A stretch of DNA of 64,000 nucleotides from Lentibacillus persicus (lineage in GTDB: Bacteria; Bacillota; Bacilli; Bacillales; Amphibacillaceae). The DNA is taken from positions 124,001 to 188,000 of the forward strand of contig NZ_FOMR01000003.1 of NCBI RefSeq assembly GCF_900112705.1, given 5' to 3'. The notes under the pieces were generated by a model, which did not search any database, was not told where the DNA came from, and saw only the letters and a program-made list of their open reading frames with translations. Below, piece by piece: positions 6,272 to 14,934 of the stretch (within the stretch, counting starts at the first letter, position 1; each line of letters begins with the position of its first letter). The translations under genes were made by a program, and so were the position numbers.

Positions 6272-7765
6272 CTATCTTCCAAGAAGTTTTTCCCACCATT
6301 TTTTGCTGTTTTCTTTAACGACACGCTCTCCGAAAAAAACTTCTTTTACGTTCCTTCTTTTGTCCTCATCGCAAATCACATATAACGTGTCACCAGCTTC
6401 AATAATCGACCGTCCGTCAGGTTTGATTAATTCTCCTCCGCGGTCAATTCCGATCACAAGGGTACCATCAGGGAGTGGGGCGTCGATTAAGTTAGTCTGC
6501 ACGACTGGCGCATTTTTGCCGATTGGCAGTTTCAGGATTTCGGAGTCAGTATTCCCCAGGTTGATGATTTCAAACCCGCTCGTATCAATGCCGCTTGCTT
6601 CCCCCGTTACTCCCAGCCTTGTCGCTAGAGGGGACAACGTACCACCCTGGATCAGTGCTGAGATAAGGACAACGAAAAAAACCGCATTGAATATCATATA
6701 CGCATTATCGATGCCTGATACAAGCGAATAAGTTGCCAATACAATTGGCACCGCACCTTTCAGACCCGTCCAGGACAAAAATAGCTGCTCCTTTAAACTA
6801 TACCTGAAAAATACCAGACTTAAAAAGGTTGCAACCGGCCGGGCTATAACCATGAGTATAATGGCCAGCACAACACCCTGCCAGGTAACTGTTATCAAAT
6901 CGCTTGGAAAAACAAGCAAACCAAGGAAAACAAACATAATTATTTGTGCCATCCAGGCAAATCCTTCATTAAACCGAAGAATAGAGAACTTATACTCTAC
7001 GTCATAGTTGCCTACGACGAGCCCCATAATGTATACCGCCAAAAATCCGCTCCCTCCTGCAACATCAGTCACCACGTATGTCATAACAGCACTGCCTAAT
7101 GCCAGAAGCGGATACATGCCTGTCGCATCCAGCCTTATTTTATTAATAAGCAGCACACTCAATCTTCCAAGTATCAGCCCGAAGATCAGGCCAAAGCCCA
7201 TTTGGACAAAAAAACCACCAATAGCTATCCAAATTGACTGGCCCTGTGACTCAAGCATAGCAATCAGTGATACCGTCAGAAAAACAGCCATCGGGTCATT
7301 CGTGCCGGATTCGGCCTCTAAGGTGGCTGTCAGCCTCTCGTTAATATTTTTTTGCCCTAACACCGAAAAGACGGCTGCTGCATCTGTAGAACCTACTGTT
7401 GCCCCAAAAAGCATCCCTTCCAGCAGGCTCAAATCAAGAATATATACAGCCGCAAATCCGGTGATGACCGAAGTGATGAAAACGCCCGCCGTCGCAAGTA
7501 TTCCCGCCGGTAACATCACCGGACGAATTCTGCTCCACTTCGTCTGTGTACCACCTTCGAACAAAATAACAACAAGCGCCATTATGCCGATTAACCGGAC
7601 GAGCTGCACATTTTCAAAATGGTAAAAGACGCTTAGAAGCATCCCGGCAAACAGGAATATAACAAGTGAAGGCAGGCCCAGCCAGTCTGAGAATTTTGTT
7701 GTCATAACGCCAACAACAAGCATAAGTGCGAAAAGGAACATGATTGAGGTAATTGAAATGTCCAT
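6272..7765 (-). CDS. CPA1-type K+/H+ (NhaP2-like) antiporter, copy 2
   Basis: A 497-residue paralogue of the downstream gene, with the same helices, EGGTQTKW, TVGSTDAAAVF and ESGTNDP motifs and a C-terminal TrkA_C domain. Most aligned positions are identical by eye, but the RCK_C tails differ in charge. The start is ATG 7765, nine bases after AAAGGA. The frame is open further upstream to 7849 without a better site, and copy 1 begins at the equivalent position. Two such genes in tandem suggest division of labour, for example K+ versus Na+ or different regulatory ligands; this is inferred. Confidence 0.88.
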   Translation of the reverse strand: MDISITSIMFLFALMLVVGVMTTKFSDWLGLPSLVIFLFAGMLLSVFYHFENVQLVRLIGIMALVVILFEGGTQTKWSRIRPVMLPAGILATAGVFITSVITGFAAVYILDLSLLEGMLFGATVGSTDAAAVFSVLGQKNINERLTATLEAESGTNDPMAVFLTVSLIAMLESQGQSIWIAIGGFFVQMGFGLIFGLILGRLSVLLINKIRLDATGMYPLLALGSAVMTYVVTDVAGGSGFLAVYIMGLVVGNYDVEYKFSILRFNEGFAWMAQIIMFVFLGLLVFPSDLITVTWQGVVLAIILMVIARPVATFLSLVFFRYSLKEQLFLSWTGLKGAVPIVLATYSLVSGIDNAYMIFNAVFFVVLISALIQGGTLSPLATRLGVTGEASGIDTSGFEIINLGNTDSEILKLPIGKNAPVVQTNLIDAPLPDGTLVIGIDRGGELIKPDGRSIIEAGDTLYVICDEDKRRNVKEVFFGERVVKENSKKWWEKLLGR

Positions 7766-7939
7766 GATGCTAAATCCTTTCAAGAGTGTATTGTATATTT
7801 TACCGTAATGGTCGGATTTAAAACGCTCATTTAGTATAGGACGCGGCAAGAATACGTTTAGATTAAGTACTGCAGAAAACCTAATGTGTTATAGGATTAT
7901 GGACAGGAATGCTGTGGAGGGTTCAAGGAATTTGAGGAA

Positions 7940-7962
7940 TAAAAAAGTGGTTCGTGACCACA
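7940..7962 (-). terminator. short terminator after the HAD phosphatase gene
   Basis: On the minus strand GTGGT-CACGA-ACCAC is followed by TTTTTTATT. The stem is only five base pairs, but the T run is good. It lies 27 bases after the stop codon. Confidence 0.5.
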
Positions 7963-7988
7963 TAGAAGAAGTTTTTTAACAGCCAACA

Positions 7989-8777
7989 TTAGATTGCCAT
8001 GGGCTTAACGAGATGGCGCTCAATAAAATCAGCGAGTCCATCGTGTTCATGATGTTTCGTAATCAGATCCGCCGCTGCGGTAGCTTCCGGCACCGCATTT
8101 TCCATAGCAACACCAACCCCGGCGTGACGAAGCATTTGAATATCATTCGGCCCATCACCAATGGCAGCTGCTTCTGCGGGATTAATGCCAAACATATGAA
8201 GCAGTGTTTGAATTGACGACCACTTGGAAACACCGGGAGCAACAATTTCAAAGCCATCAGGCCAGTCAATAACATCCGCTTGCTCCTTGAACATATAGGA
8301 CATGTCTGATCCATGGCGGCCCGTCCTGACGCTGTACTTCAGCACACTTTGGCAGTCAGCCCGGCGCAGATCACCAATATAGCTCGGTGGCATACCGCTT
8401 TCTTTCGTCCACTGGTTGACTTCATCAGAAACTGTTTTGCAATAAAGCCCATTCGTTGTGTGCATCATGACATTATTAGCACGCTCATGTGTAATCTGAT
8501 GAAACCGTTCTTCATCCAGTGTTACGGTTTTCTTTTGTGCCACATTCCCTGTAAGCCCATCGTGAATCGAAGCACCATTCAGACAGATCATCGGCGTTTT
8601 CAACCCTAGCATGCGGTGGTAAGGTGCTGTTATTTCATATTGCCGTCCTGTTGCCAGGAAAACTTCGACACCCTGGTTAACCAGCCTGTTTACTGCTTCG
8701 GTATTTCGCCGGGAAATTTTGTTTGATGATGTTAACAACGTACCGTCCATATCTATGAACATGGCGCGTATATCCAT
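7989..8777 (-). CDS. Cof-type HAD-IIB sugar-phosphate phosphatase
   Basis: A cytosolic phosphatase of about 262 residues. Motif I is FIDMDGTLL (nucleophile Asp9, acid Asp11), followed by the LATGRQY motif, a C2-type cap, and the GDGPNDIQML motif near the C-terminus that binds Mg2+. Cof-type HAD-IIB enzymes dephosphorylate sugar phosphates, nucleotides or flavin precursors; the substrate cannot be told from sequence. The start at ATG 8777 follows GGGAGGAAAAAAT; an ATG six codons earlier has no site. It is monocistronic, with a MITE-like repeat upstream. Confidence 0.85.
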   Translation of the reverse strand: MDIRAMFIDMDGTLLTSSNKISRRNTEAVNRLVNQGVEVFLATGRQYEITAPYHRMLGLKTPMICLNGASIHDGLTGNVAQKKTVTLDEERFHQITHERANNVMMHTTNGLYCKTVSDEVNQWTKESGMPPSYIGDLRRADCQSVLKYSVRTGRHGSDMSYMFKEQADVIDWPDGFEIVAPGVSKWSSIQTLLHMFGINPAEAAAIGDGPNDIQMLRHAGVGVAMENAVPEATAAADLITKHHEHDGLADFIERHLVKPMAI

Positions 8778-8919
8778 ATTTTTTCCTCCCTTCATGTTTA
8801 TACATTAACCATAACACCCGGATGTAAAATGCATGTTAATTAGATGTAAGGATTTGGTGAAGATTTAGGGGGAGTTATAGCACGGGGTACTGGTTATGCT
8901 ATAGTAGAAAATAAAATGA

Positions 8920-9159
8920 GGCTGGGACAAAAGGTTTAAAGATAAATGAAAAGACGAACGATAATCAGGAAAGGAAGCGGGACACGCCGCTCCGGAAATA
9001 TGCTTCGCTTTCCGCGGGCGGCTGTTGAGCCAACTCGTGCCAAGGCACTTCGTTGTCTCACCTTTGCCTCTCTTCCCACAAGAGTCTCCGCATATTTCCT
9101 CCGCTAACCTTGATTATCGTTCGTCTTTTATATTGGATATATAAGTTATGTCCCAGCCA
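8920..9159. repeat. MITE-like terminal-inverted-repeat element, copy 1 (240 bp)
   Basis: The ends are GGCTGGGACA and TGTCCCAGCC, a perfect terminal inverted repeat. A second nested pair, AAAAGACGAACGATAATC and its complement, lies just inside. The middle has GGAAATATGC / GCATATTTCC arms, so the whole element can fold into one long cruciform or RNA hairpin. No coding capacity. Further copies are at 14468-14784 (same orientation) and 42764-43002 (opposite), with a remnant at 22697-22741. It fills most of the 397-base gap between the HAD gene and the helicase. Confidence 0.9.
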
Positions 9160-9174
9160 GTTTTTATTTTGATA

Positions 9175-12100
9175 CTACAACACATTCTTATTCGCTTTTG
9201 GCAGAAACATTGGTGGCATTTCACGACGTAAACGCCAAACAAAATTCATCGGTTTACTTCCTGAATGCTGCACATAATCTGCCGTTCCAAGAAATATATA
9301 AGGTGATGTATATCCATTTTCTTTCTTATATTCACGGACAAATAACATAATTTGGTGGTTATTTGCTCGATGATTGATATAGCGTTTAGCAGTCGGACTC
9401 GTTGGTGTCACCGTACTCTGAGTCTGCCAATGAAATAATTGCTCATTGATTGCATAATCCTCATATAATGTGGACGGTGAAAAATCCTTTTCTGATTTGT
9501 TTAGCGTTATGAAGAACGCATCTGTATTTTTTTCCTTGAAATGTTTAACACCCTCTTGGAAATTCGGGGCTTTATCTTCATTATAATAATCCATCGCTGC
9601 CATTATTTGATTAATATTATAGTTTGCGTGAACACGTAACGGGGACGGATATTCTAAATCATGCATAAACTCCATTTCTGTTAAATGCTGCCGATTATAA
9701 TCCAAGATTTGTATTATCTCTTCCTTTATTTCAGGAACACTGATAATATACTTGATCCCTGATTCAATGGAGTCAAAACCCTCTTCCTGTGGTGCTTTTT
9801 GATAAAACGAATAGTAAAACATATTAGCCATTAGTCGTTCTTCTTCACTACGCACAGCAAAATCAGTCAAGTAGAGTGAATAAAAATCAAGTAACGTCTT
9901 TGAATTTAAGTAAAAGAGATTTGGCAACCGTTTTGTGACCATTTTTTCATCTTGAAAGTAATAATCCTCTTTAATGCCAGCCTCTACTTGTATTCGACTA
10001 AATGAACGGTCACCACTTTTGCCATAAAAATCATAGATAGATAGTTGATAATACGCTAAAAAGTTATTCAAGGTTAACGGCTGATTTGAATTAAACTGAA
10101 AATCCTTTAGCTTCTGAATCATATGACTACGGCGATTGCTTAATTGCTTAACATTCCGCAATACATAGTTCTTTGCTTGTTTTTCCATTACAATGAGTGA
10201 ACCTCGAGGCAATGAACTAAAGCCATTCTCAACATAGTGCCTTATCGAATGTTTTGTTTTGCCAACAAGTGCCCGGAATTTATCTTCAAAATTATAATTT
10301 TTATGTGCCTGTCCAATAAAGTCAAGAACTGTTAAGCATTCTTTGTCTTCATACAGGCGCAGCCCACGGCCGAGTTGCTGTAAAAACACCGTTAGACTTT
10401 CAGTTGGACGCAAAAACAACGTCGTGTTGACAGCCGGTATATCGACACCTTCATTATATAGATCAGCGACGAATATAAATTTAATAGAACCTGATTCTAA
10501 TTCTTTTTTAGCCGTTTCTCTCGTTCTCGTATCAGAATCACCGTGCAAGGCAATTGATGCAACCCCTCGTTGATTAAAGAAATCAGCCATAAACCGGGCA
10601 TGCTTAACACCGACACAAAAGCCTAAACCTTTTACTTGATCTAAATCAGTAACATATGATTTAACGCTCTTTAAAATTTGCTGCGCGCGCATTGTATCAC
10701 TCGTATATAAGTTCTCTAACTCGCGTACATCATATCCATGATTCCGCCAAGTAACCTGTGATAAATCAACACTGTCCGTTACACAAAAATATTGAAATGG
10801 GCTTAATAACTTCTGATCAACTGCTTCGGTTAGTCGCATTTCGGCCGCAATGCGATCATCGAAATAGGGGAGTATACTTTTACCATCCATCCGTTCTGGT
10901 GTTGCTGTTAAACCAAGTAATACCTTTGGTTGATAGTATTGTAGCAACCTTTGATATGAATCCGCTGCAGCATGGTGAAATTCATCAACAATGATAAAGT
11001 CGTAATAATCGGAAGACGTATGTTCATATAACTTGCGGCTGTTGAAGCTCTGAATACTAATAAATAGATGTTCAATACTTTCTGGTTGATTTGGCCCAAC
11101 TAATAAATCACCGAAATTTAAATCTTGCATAATCGCCCTAAATGTATCAAGGCTCTGCTTTAGAATTTCTTCCCGGTGGGCAACAAACAACAGGCGTTGT
11201 GGCGCCCCATTCTCTTGAACGAATCGTTTATAATCAAACGCAGAAATAACCGTTTTGCCAACTCCTGTTGCCGCAACCAGCAAATTGTTATATTGACCAT
11301 GAACCTTCCGCTCAACATCAAGATTTTCAAGGATTTCTTTTTGGAAATAATACGGCTTTATTTCAAATGAAAAATGGATCGGTTCATTATCTTGTTCTTT
11401 TTTACTTAAACTCGATTTTAAATACTCATGATCGTCCTCTTTTTCATAGTAGAATGATTCAAACTCTTCGTTATTCCAATACGTTTCAAAGGTCGCATCA
11501 ACTTTTCGCATCACATCAAATGAATCTTTTTCTGTTATTTTCACATTCCATTCCAAACCCGATGTCAACGCTGGGTTAGATAAATTAGATGACCCAATAT
11601 AGGCTGTGCTAAAATTCGTATCACGCTTAAACATATAGGCTTTAGCATGAAGCCTTGTTCGCTCTACGTCGTAAGAGATTTTAATCTCTGTATTTGGCAA
11701 TTGGCTTAACTCCATAATGGCTTTGTAATCGGTCGCTTGCATATACGACGTCGTGATAATGCGAAGTTTACCACCTTTCTTCTCGGTAAACTCTCTTAAT
11801 TCTGGCATGATACCACGGATGCCACTCCATTTAATAAATGATACAAGCATATCAATTTGATCAGAAGATAGAATCTCATTTCTAAGCTCGTTTATCATAT
11901 TGGGTTCAGCTTGTGCACCAGTGAAAAGCGAACTTTCAGAAATTGGTGTTACCGGGCGCACAGGATTTTCATCTTTAACACTTCGAACATTATTCAGTCT
12001 GGAATAAATGGAGGTTAGGATTTCGCCCTCTTGATCCAACTCCAACCGTTTGAAATCCCCTTCAGGCAACAGCTCACTAAGTTTATGGATGAGAGCATTG

Positions 12101-12333
12101 CTGGCCTGGATTTGCTTTAATAACGCTCCCCGGTCATCTTTTTTATCATGTTTATCCCGTATGAAATATAGAGCTTTTCTGGTAATCTCAGAAATATAAG
12201 CTGCTAACTTTTTCTGAGCCTCTTCAACATCAAGTGATTCTCTTCCAATCTCATAATCCTGTCCCTCAAGTTTTTCTAAAGACTGTTTTATTTCTTTAGT
12301 GATAATTTCTTCATATATACCTTCGTATAACAA
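9175..12333 (-). CDS. PLD-nuclease / SF2 helicase / DUF3427 protein
   Basis: A 1052-residue three-part protein. Residues 1-130 are helical. A phospholipase-D-like domain follows (about 140-300) with LHAKAYMF (HxK at 229-231) and GSSNLSNPAL, one HKD half-site. Then comes a superfamily-2 helicase: Walker A ATGVGKT (355-361), DEFH box (450-453), TATPER and the motif VI stretch QQLGRGLRLYEDK. The C-terminal third is DUF3427. Such PLD-helicase fusions often act in DNA repair or anti-phage defence. The start is TTG behind AAAGGTG. The region is AT-rich: hand counts of two 60-base lines give 28-35% G+C, against 62% in one line of the DUF819 gene next door. Confidence 0.9.
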   Translation of the reverse strand: MLYEGIYEEIITKEIKQSLEKLEGQDYEIGRESLDVEEAQKKLAAYISEITRKALYFIRDKHDKKDDRGALLKQIQASNALIHKLSELLPEGDFKRLELDQEGEILTSIYSRLNNVRSVKDENPVRPVTPISESSLFTGAQAEPNMINELRNEILSSDQIDMLVSFIKWSGIRGIMPELREFTEKKGGKLRIITTSYMQATDYKAIMELSQLPNTEIKISYDVERTRLHAKAYMFKRDTNFSTAYIGSSNLSNPALTSGLEWNVKITEKDSFDVMRKVDATFETYWNNEEFESFYYEKEDDHEYLKSSLSKKEQDNEPIHFSFEIKPYYFQKEILENLDVERKVHGQYNNLLVAATGVGKTVISAFDYKRFVQENGAPQRLLFVAHREEILKQSLDTFRAIMQDLNFGDLLVGPNQPESIEHLFISIQSFNSRKLYEHTSSDYYDFIIVDEFHHAAADSYQRLLQYYQPKVLLGLTATPERMDGKSILPYFDDRIAAEMRLTEAVDQKLLSPFQYFCVTDSVDLSQVTWRNHGYDVRELENLYTSDTMRAQQILKSVKSYVTDLDQVKGLGFCVGVKHARFMADFFNQRGVASIALHGDSDTRTRETAKKELESGSIKFIFVADLYNEGVDIPAVNTTLFLRPTESLTVFLQQLGRGLRLYEDKECLTVLDFIGQAHKNYNFEDKFRALVGKTKHSIRHYVENGFSSLPRGSLIVMEKQAKNYVLRNVKQLSNRRSHMIQKLKDFQFNSNQPLTLNNFLAYYQLSIYDFYGKSGDRSFSRIQVEAGIKEDYYFQDEKMVTKRLPNLFYLNSKTLLDFYSLYLTDFAVRSEEERLMANMFYYSFYQKAPQEEGFDSIESGIKYIISVPEIKEEIIQILDYNRQHLTEMEFMHDLEYPSPLRVHANYNINQIMAAMDYYNEDKAPNFQEGVKHFKEKNTDAFFITLNKSEKDFSPSTLYEDYAINEQLFHWQTQSTVTPTSPTAKRYINHRANNHQIMLFVREYKKENGYTSPYIFLGTADYVQHSGSKPMNFVWRLRREMPPMFLPKANKNVL

Positions 12334-12371
12334 ATAATCACACCTTTAAAATCAAATTACCTTTGTTATAG

Positions 12372-12773
12372 TTAGTTAATCAAATCCAGTGATTCTATTT
12401 TCTCAACTGTCGGAATATCTGCTGGTGCCCATTTTAAATCGCTTAACTCAGTTTGAGATACCCATCCAAAAGCATGATGCTCTGTGTTTACAGGAGATCC
12501 CTGTAGAAGTTCACAAAAGTAAGTTGTTAGATGAACGACACCAAAGTCGTATTCATAAACGGTATGCTCAATCTGCTCACCAACCTCAATCTGACAACAC
12601 AATTCCTCATCGATTTCCCGTTTTAATGCTGCTTCAGGTGTCTCACCATGTTCAATTTTCCCACCGGGAAATTCACAAAAATACGGTAACTCCATGGAAG
12701 GTCCTCTTTCCGCATATAGAACTTGATTGTTTGCTATAATCACTGCACCGACAACGTGTATATCTTTTTTCAT
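12372..12773 (-). CDS. MutT-type NUDIX (deoxy)nucleoside triphosphate pyrophosphohydrolase
   Basis: A 133-residue NUDIX hydrolase. The box reads GGKIEHGETPEAALKREIDEEL, matching Gx5Ex7REx2EE (its last part, ELCC, replaces the usual EExGU ending). Family members cleave (d)NTPs or damaged nucleotides to the monophosphate. The start is ATG 12773 after GGAGGACAAGGA; the frame is open further upstream but would overlap the 66-aa gene. It lies 38 bases before the helicase gene on the same strand, and this NUDIX/DUF3427-helicase pairing is known from other Firmicutes. It may remove altered nucleotides or act on a signal nucleotide for the helicase; inferred. Confidence 0.85.
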   Translation of the reverse strand: MKKDIHVVGAVIIANNQVLYAERGPSMELPYFCEFPGGKIEHGETPEAALKREIDEELCCQIEVGEQIEHTVYEYDFGVVHLTTYFCELLQGSPVNTEHHAFGWVSQTELSDLKWAPADIPTVEKIESLDLIN

Positions 12774-12805
12774 AGTATCCTTGTCCTCCGATAATTCTGG
12801 TTCTG

Positions 12806-13006
12806 TTAAAATAAATTTCTCTCTTTTTCTCCCCATTTCGTTAACATATCAATGACGCGTGAAACATCTGACAACTCGCCAGCAATATGCCCATGATTAT
12901 ACGAAAACGGTGTTTCTGCTGCAAGTTGTCCTCTTAGTATTTCTCTGAATTTGTGTAAATCCTCTATAAGCTCATCTTTAGATATTGCATTTTTTATTTC
13001 TTGCAT
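12806..13006 (-). CDS. 66-residue helical protein, first gene of the helicase cassette
   Basis: A small charged helical protein behind GGAGGGGTTTCT and an ATG. It carries a leucine-spaced helix (DELIEDLHKFREILRGQL) and the segment SYNHGHIAGELSDVSRVIDML. No family is recognised. It lies 32 bases before the NUDIX start on the same strand and diverges from the DUF819 transporter, so it is probably the first gene of a three-gene transcript with the NUDIX and helicase genes. It may be a regulator or adaptor of the helicase, but nothing in the sequence proves this. Confidence 0.65.
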   Translation of the reverse strand: MQEIKNAISKDELIEDLHKFREILRGQLAAETPFSYNHGHIAGELSDVSRVIDMLTKWGEKERNLF

Positions 13007-13116
13007 AGAAACCCCTCCATTGTAAATATTTTTATATTAACACCACCTTACCACAATCACAGCACATAAATATGTACGACTATTACAATACTCTCTTTTT
13101 CATACTCTTGTAAGGT

Positions 13117-13145
13117 TTGGTAAAGTAAGGGTACGCATTTATATT
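13117..13145 (+). promoter_or_regulatory. promoter of the DUF819 gene
   Basis: TTGGTA (13117-13122), a 17-base spacer and TATATT (13140-13145) lie about 27 bases before the TTG start codon. This fits a sigma-A promoter by eye. Confidence 0.5.
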
Positions 13146-13171
13146 TTAATACAAATTCGAGGTGAACTAAA

Positions 13172-14398
13172 TTGGATACATCGTTAATCTCACCGGACAA
13201 CACGTGGGCGCTCTGGGCGTTTTTGACTGGATGGGCAGCGGTCAGTATATATTTGGAGCAAAAGTACGCGTGGGCTTCCAAGATGTCAGGTGCCATAATC
13301 GCGCTGATAGGTGCTATGCTGCTTGCGAATTTCAACATCATACCGCTCGAATCAAGTGTCTATGATGCTGTCTGGAGTTATGTTGTGCCACTCGCAATTC
13401 CACTTCTTTTATTCCAGGCCAACATTAAAAAAATTTGGCAGGAGAGCGGCCGAATGCTGGCGATCTTCCTGTTGAGCGCAATCGGAACTGTGGCAGGCAC
13501 CATTGTCTCGTTTACGCTGCTTAAGGAGGTCATCCCGCACTTGGATAAACTGGGGGCGATGATGGCGGGGTCGTACACCGGCGGGAGTGTGAACCTTGCA
13601 GCCATGGCCTCTAAGTTCGAGGCGCCGGGGGAGCTCGTTTCGGCGCTCGTAGTGGCTGATAACGCCATGATGGCGCTGTTCTTTTTCGTTTTGATGGCTA
13701 TCCCGGCCATCGGGTTTTTCCGGAAGCAATTCAAGACACCGCATGTTGAAGAAGTCGAAGCGAAAACAGCCGGTAATGAAGGTGAAACACAGGCAGCTAC
13801 GTTCTGGCAGCGAAAAGAAATATCATTGAAAGATATTGCCGCAAGCGTGGCCTCTGCATTTGTCCTTGTGGCGGTTTCATTCAATTTGGCTGATTTTTTT
13901 GCCAGTATCATTCCGGCTGGAGCGAATACCAACATTTTCTTTCAAGTACTGGGCGGGATTATCGGTGACCAATATCTTGTGTTAACAACCTTGACCGTTC
14001 TCGTTGTTGTCGCTTTCCCGAATTACTTTGAAAATATCAGGGGAACGCAGGAAATTGGGACATTCCTGATTTACATATTCTTTGTGGTCATCGGTGTCCC
14101 TGCGTCAATTGCAGTGGTTGTGACAAACGCACCGCTTTTGCTCGTATTTACGCTGATTATTGTGTCGTTCAATCTGCTTTTCTCACTTGTGCTCGGTAAG
14201 TTATTCAAATTTAATCTGGAGGAAGTGGTGCTTGCCAGCAATGCAAACCTCGGCGGACCGACAACAGCTGCAGCGATGGCGATTGCAAAAGGCTGGAACA
14301 AACTGATTGTGCCGATTTTACTGGTTGGGACGCTTGGTTACATTATCGGAAACTATATCGGAACCGGCATGGGGGTGTGGTTCCAGACGTTGATGTGA
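13172..14398 (+). CDS. DUF819 family (YjcL-like) membrane transporter
   Basis: A 408-residue integral membrane protein with about ten helices in two inverted halves. It has the glycine-rich SYTGGSVNLAAMA segment around residue 135 and NLGGPTTAAAMAIAKGW near the C-terminus, both hallmarks of DUF819. The family is related to gluconate- and glutamate-type carriers; the substrate is unknown. A charged cytosolic loop separates the halves (about residues 187-213). The start is TTG at 13172 with GAGGTG eight bases before it. It is divergent from the helicase cassette and lies with it between two MITE copies. Confidence 0.85.
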   Translation: MDTSLISPDNTWALWAFLTGWAAVSIYLEQKYAWASKMSGAIIALIGAMLLANFNIIPLESSVYDAVWSYVVPLAIPLLLFQANIKKIWQESGRMLAIFLLSAIGTVAGTIVSFTLLKEVIPHLDKLGAMMAGSYTGGSVNLAAMASKFEAPGELVSALVVADNAMMALFFFVLMAIPAIGFFRKQFKTPHVEEVEAKTAGNEGETQAATFWQRKEISLKDIAASVASAFVLVAVSFNLADFFASIIPAGANTNIFFQVLGGIIGDQYLVLTTLTVLVVVAFPNYFENIRGTQEIGTFLIYIFFVVIGVPASIAVVVTNAPLLLVFTLIIVSFNLLFSLVLGKLFKFNLEEVVLASNANLGGPTTAAAMAIAKGWNKLIVPILLVGTLGYIIGNYIGTGMGVWFQTLM

Positions 14399-14467
14399 TT
14401 GGTTGGTCAATGGCTCTTTAAAAGTAGCGGCGCAACTTATATTGTATGGAAGATATAGTATGGAAAA

Positions 14468-14784
14468 GGCTGGGACAAAAGGTTTAAAATTAAAAGAAAA
14501 GACGAACGATGATATTAGGAAAGGGAGCGGAATACACCGCTCCGGAAATATGCTTCGCTTTCCGCGGGCGGCTGTTGAGCCAACTTGTGCTCGTCGTGTT
14601 GCAAGTTTTTCTGTGATGCAGCACTCCTCGCAGGTCGAAGCATACTCGATGAAGTCTTGCTTTGTGCCAAGGCACTTCGTTGTCTCACCTATGCCTCTCT
14701 TCCCGCAGGAGTCTCCGCATATTTCCTCCGCTAACCTTGATTATCGTTCGTCTTTTATATCTGATAAATAAGTTATGTCCCGGC
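14468..14784. repeat. MITE-like element, copy 2 (317 bp, long form)
   Basis: Same ends (GGCTGGGACA / TGTCCCGGC) and nested arms as copy 1, in the same orientation. It carries exactly 77 extra bases (14590-14666) bounded by GTG on both sides, which copies 1 and 3 lack. A fragment at 22697-22741 matches the complement of this extra part, so the long form is probably ancestral and the short one a deletion. It sits in the 536-base convergent gap between the DUF819 and superoxide dismutase genes, together with array 2. Confidence 0.9.
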
Positions 14785-14806
14785 TTCTTTTTAAGGATGT
14801 GATACT

Positions 14807-14931
14807 CGCTCGATTTGACCGGCATGCGATCGTTCTGATGCTGCTCTCGATCGATTTGACCGGCATGTCGATTGTTCTGATGCTGTTCTCGATCGATTTG
14901 ATCGGCACCTCGATCGCTCTGATGGTTCAGC
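14807..14931. repeat. intergenic array 2: six units with a 20-21 bp period
   Basis: Units start with CGAT or CGCT at 14807, 14827, 14848, 14869, 14890 and 14911 and alternate between two flavours, one containing TTTGACCGGCATG and one containing GTTCTGATGCTG. The higher-order period is thus 41-42 bases. The array ends four bases before the superoxide dismutase stop codon (14935, minus strand), and no separate terminator for that gene is visible. Confidence 0.9.
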
Positions 14932-14934
14932 TCA

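Noticed and set aside
7008-7625. 205-codon plus-strand frame
   Set aside because: Antisense to a well-conserved antiporter gene; composition (Ser/Pro/Thr-rich) is typical of a shadow frame.
13378-13935. 185-codon minus-strand frame
   Set aside because: Antisense to the DUF819 gene, a shadow of GC-rich codons.
14403-14771. 122-codon plus-strand frame
   Set aside because: It lies inside MITE copy 2 and does not continue in the other copies.
8920-14784. Composite transposon
   Set aside because: No transposase is encoded and no target-site duplication is evident; the repeats are non-coding.
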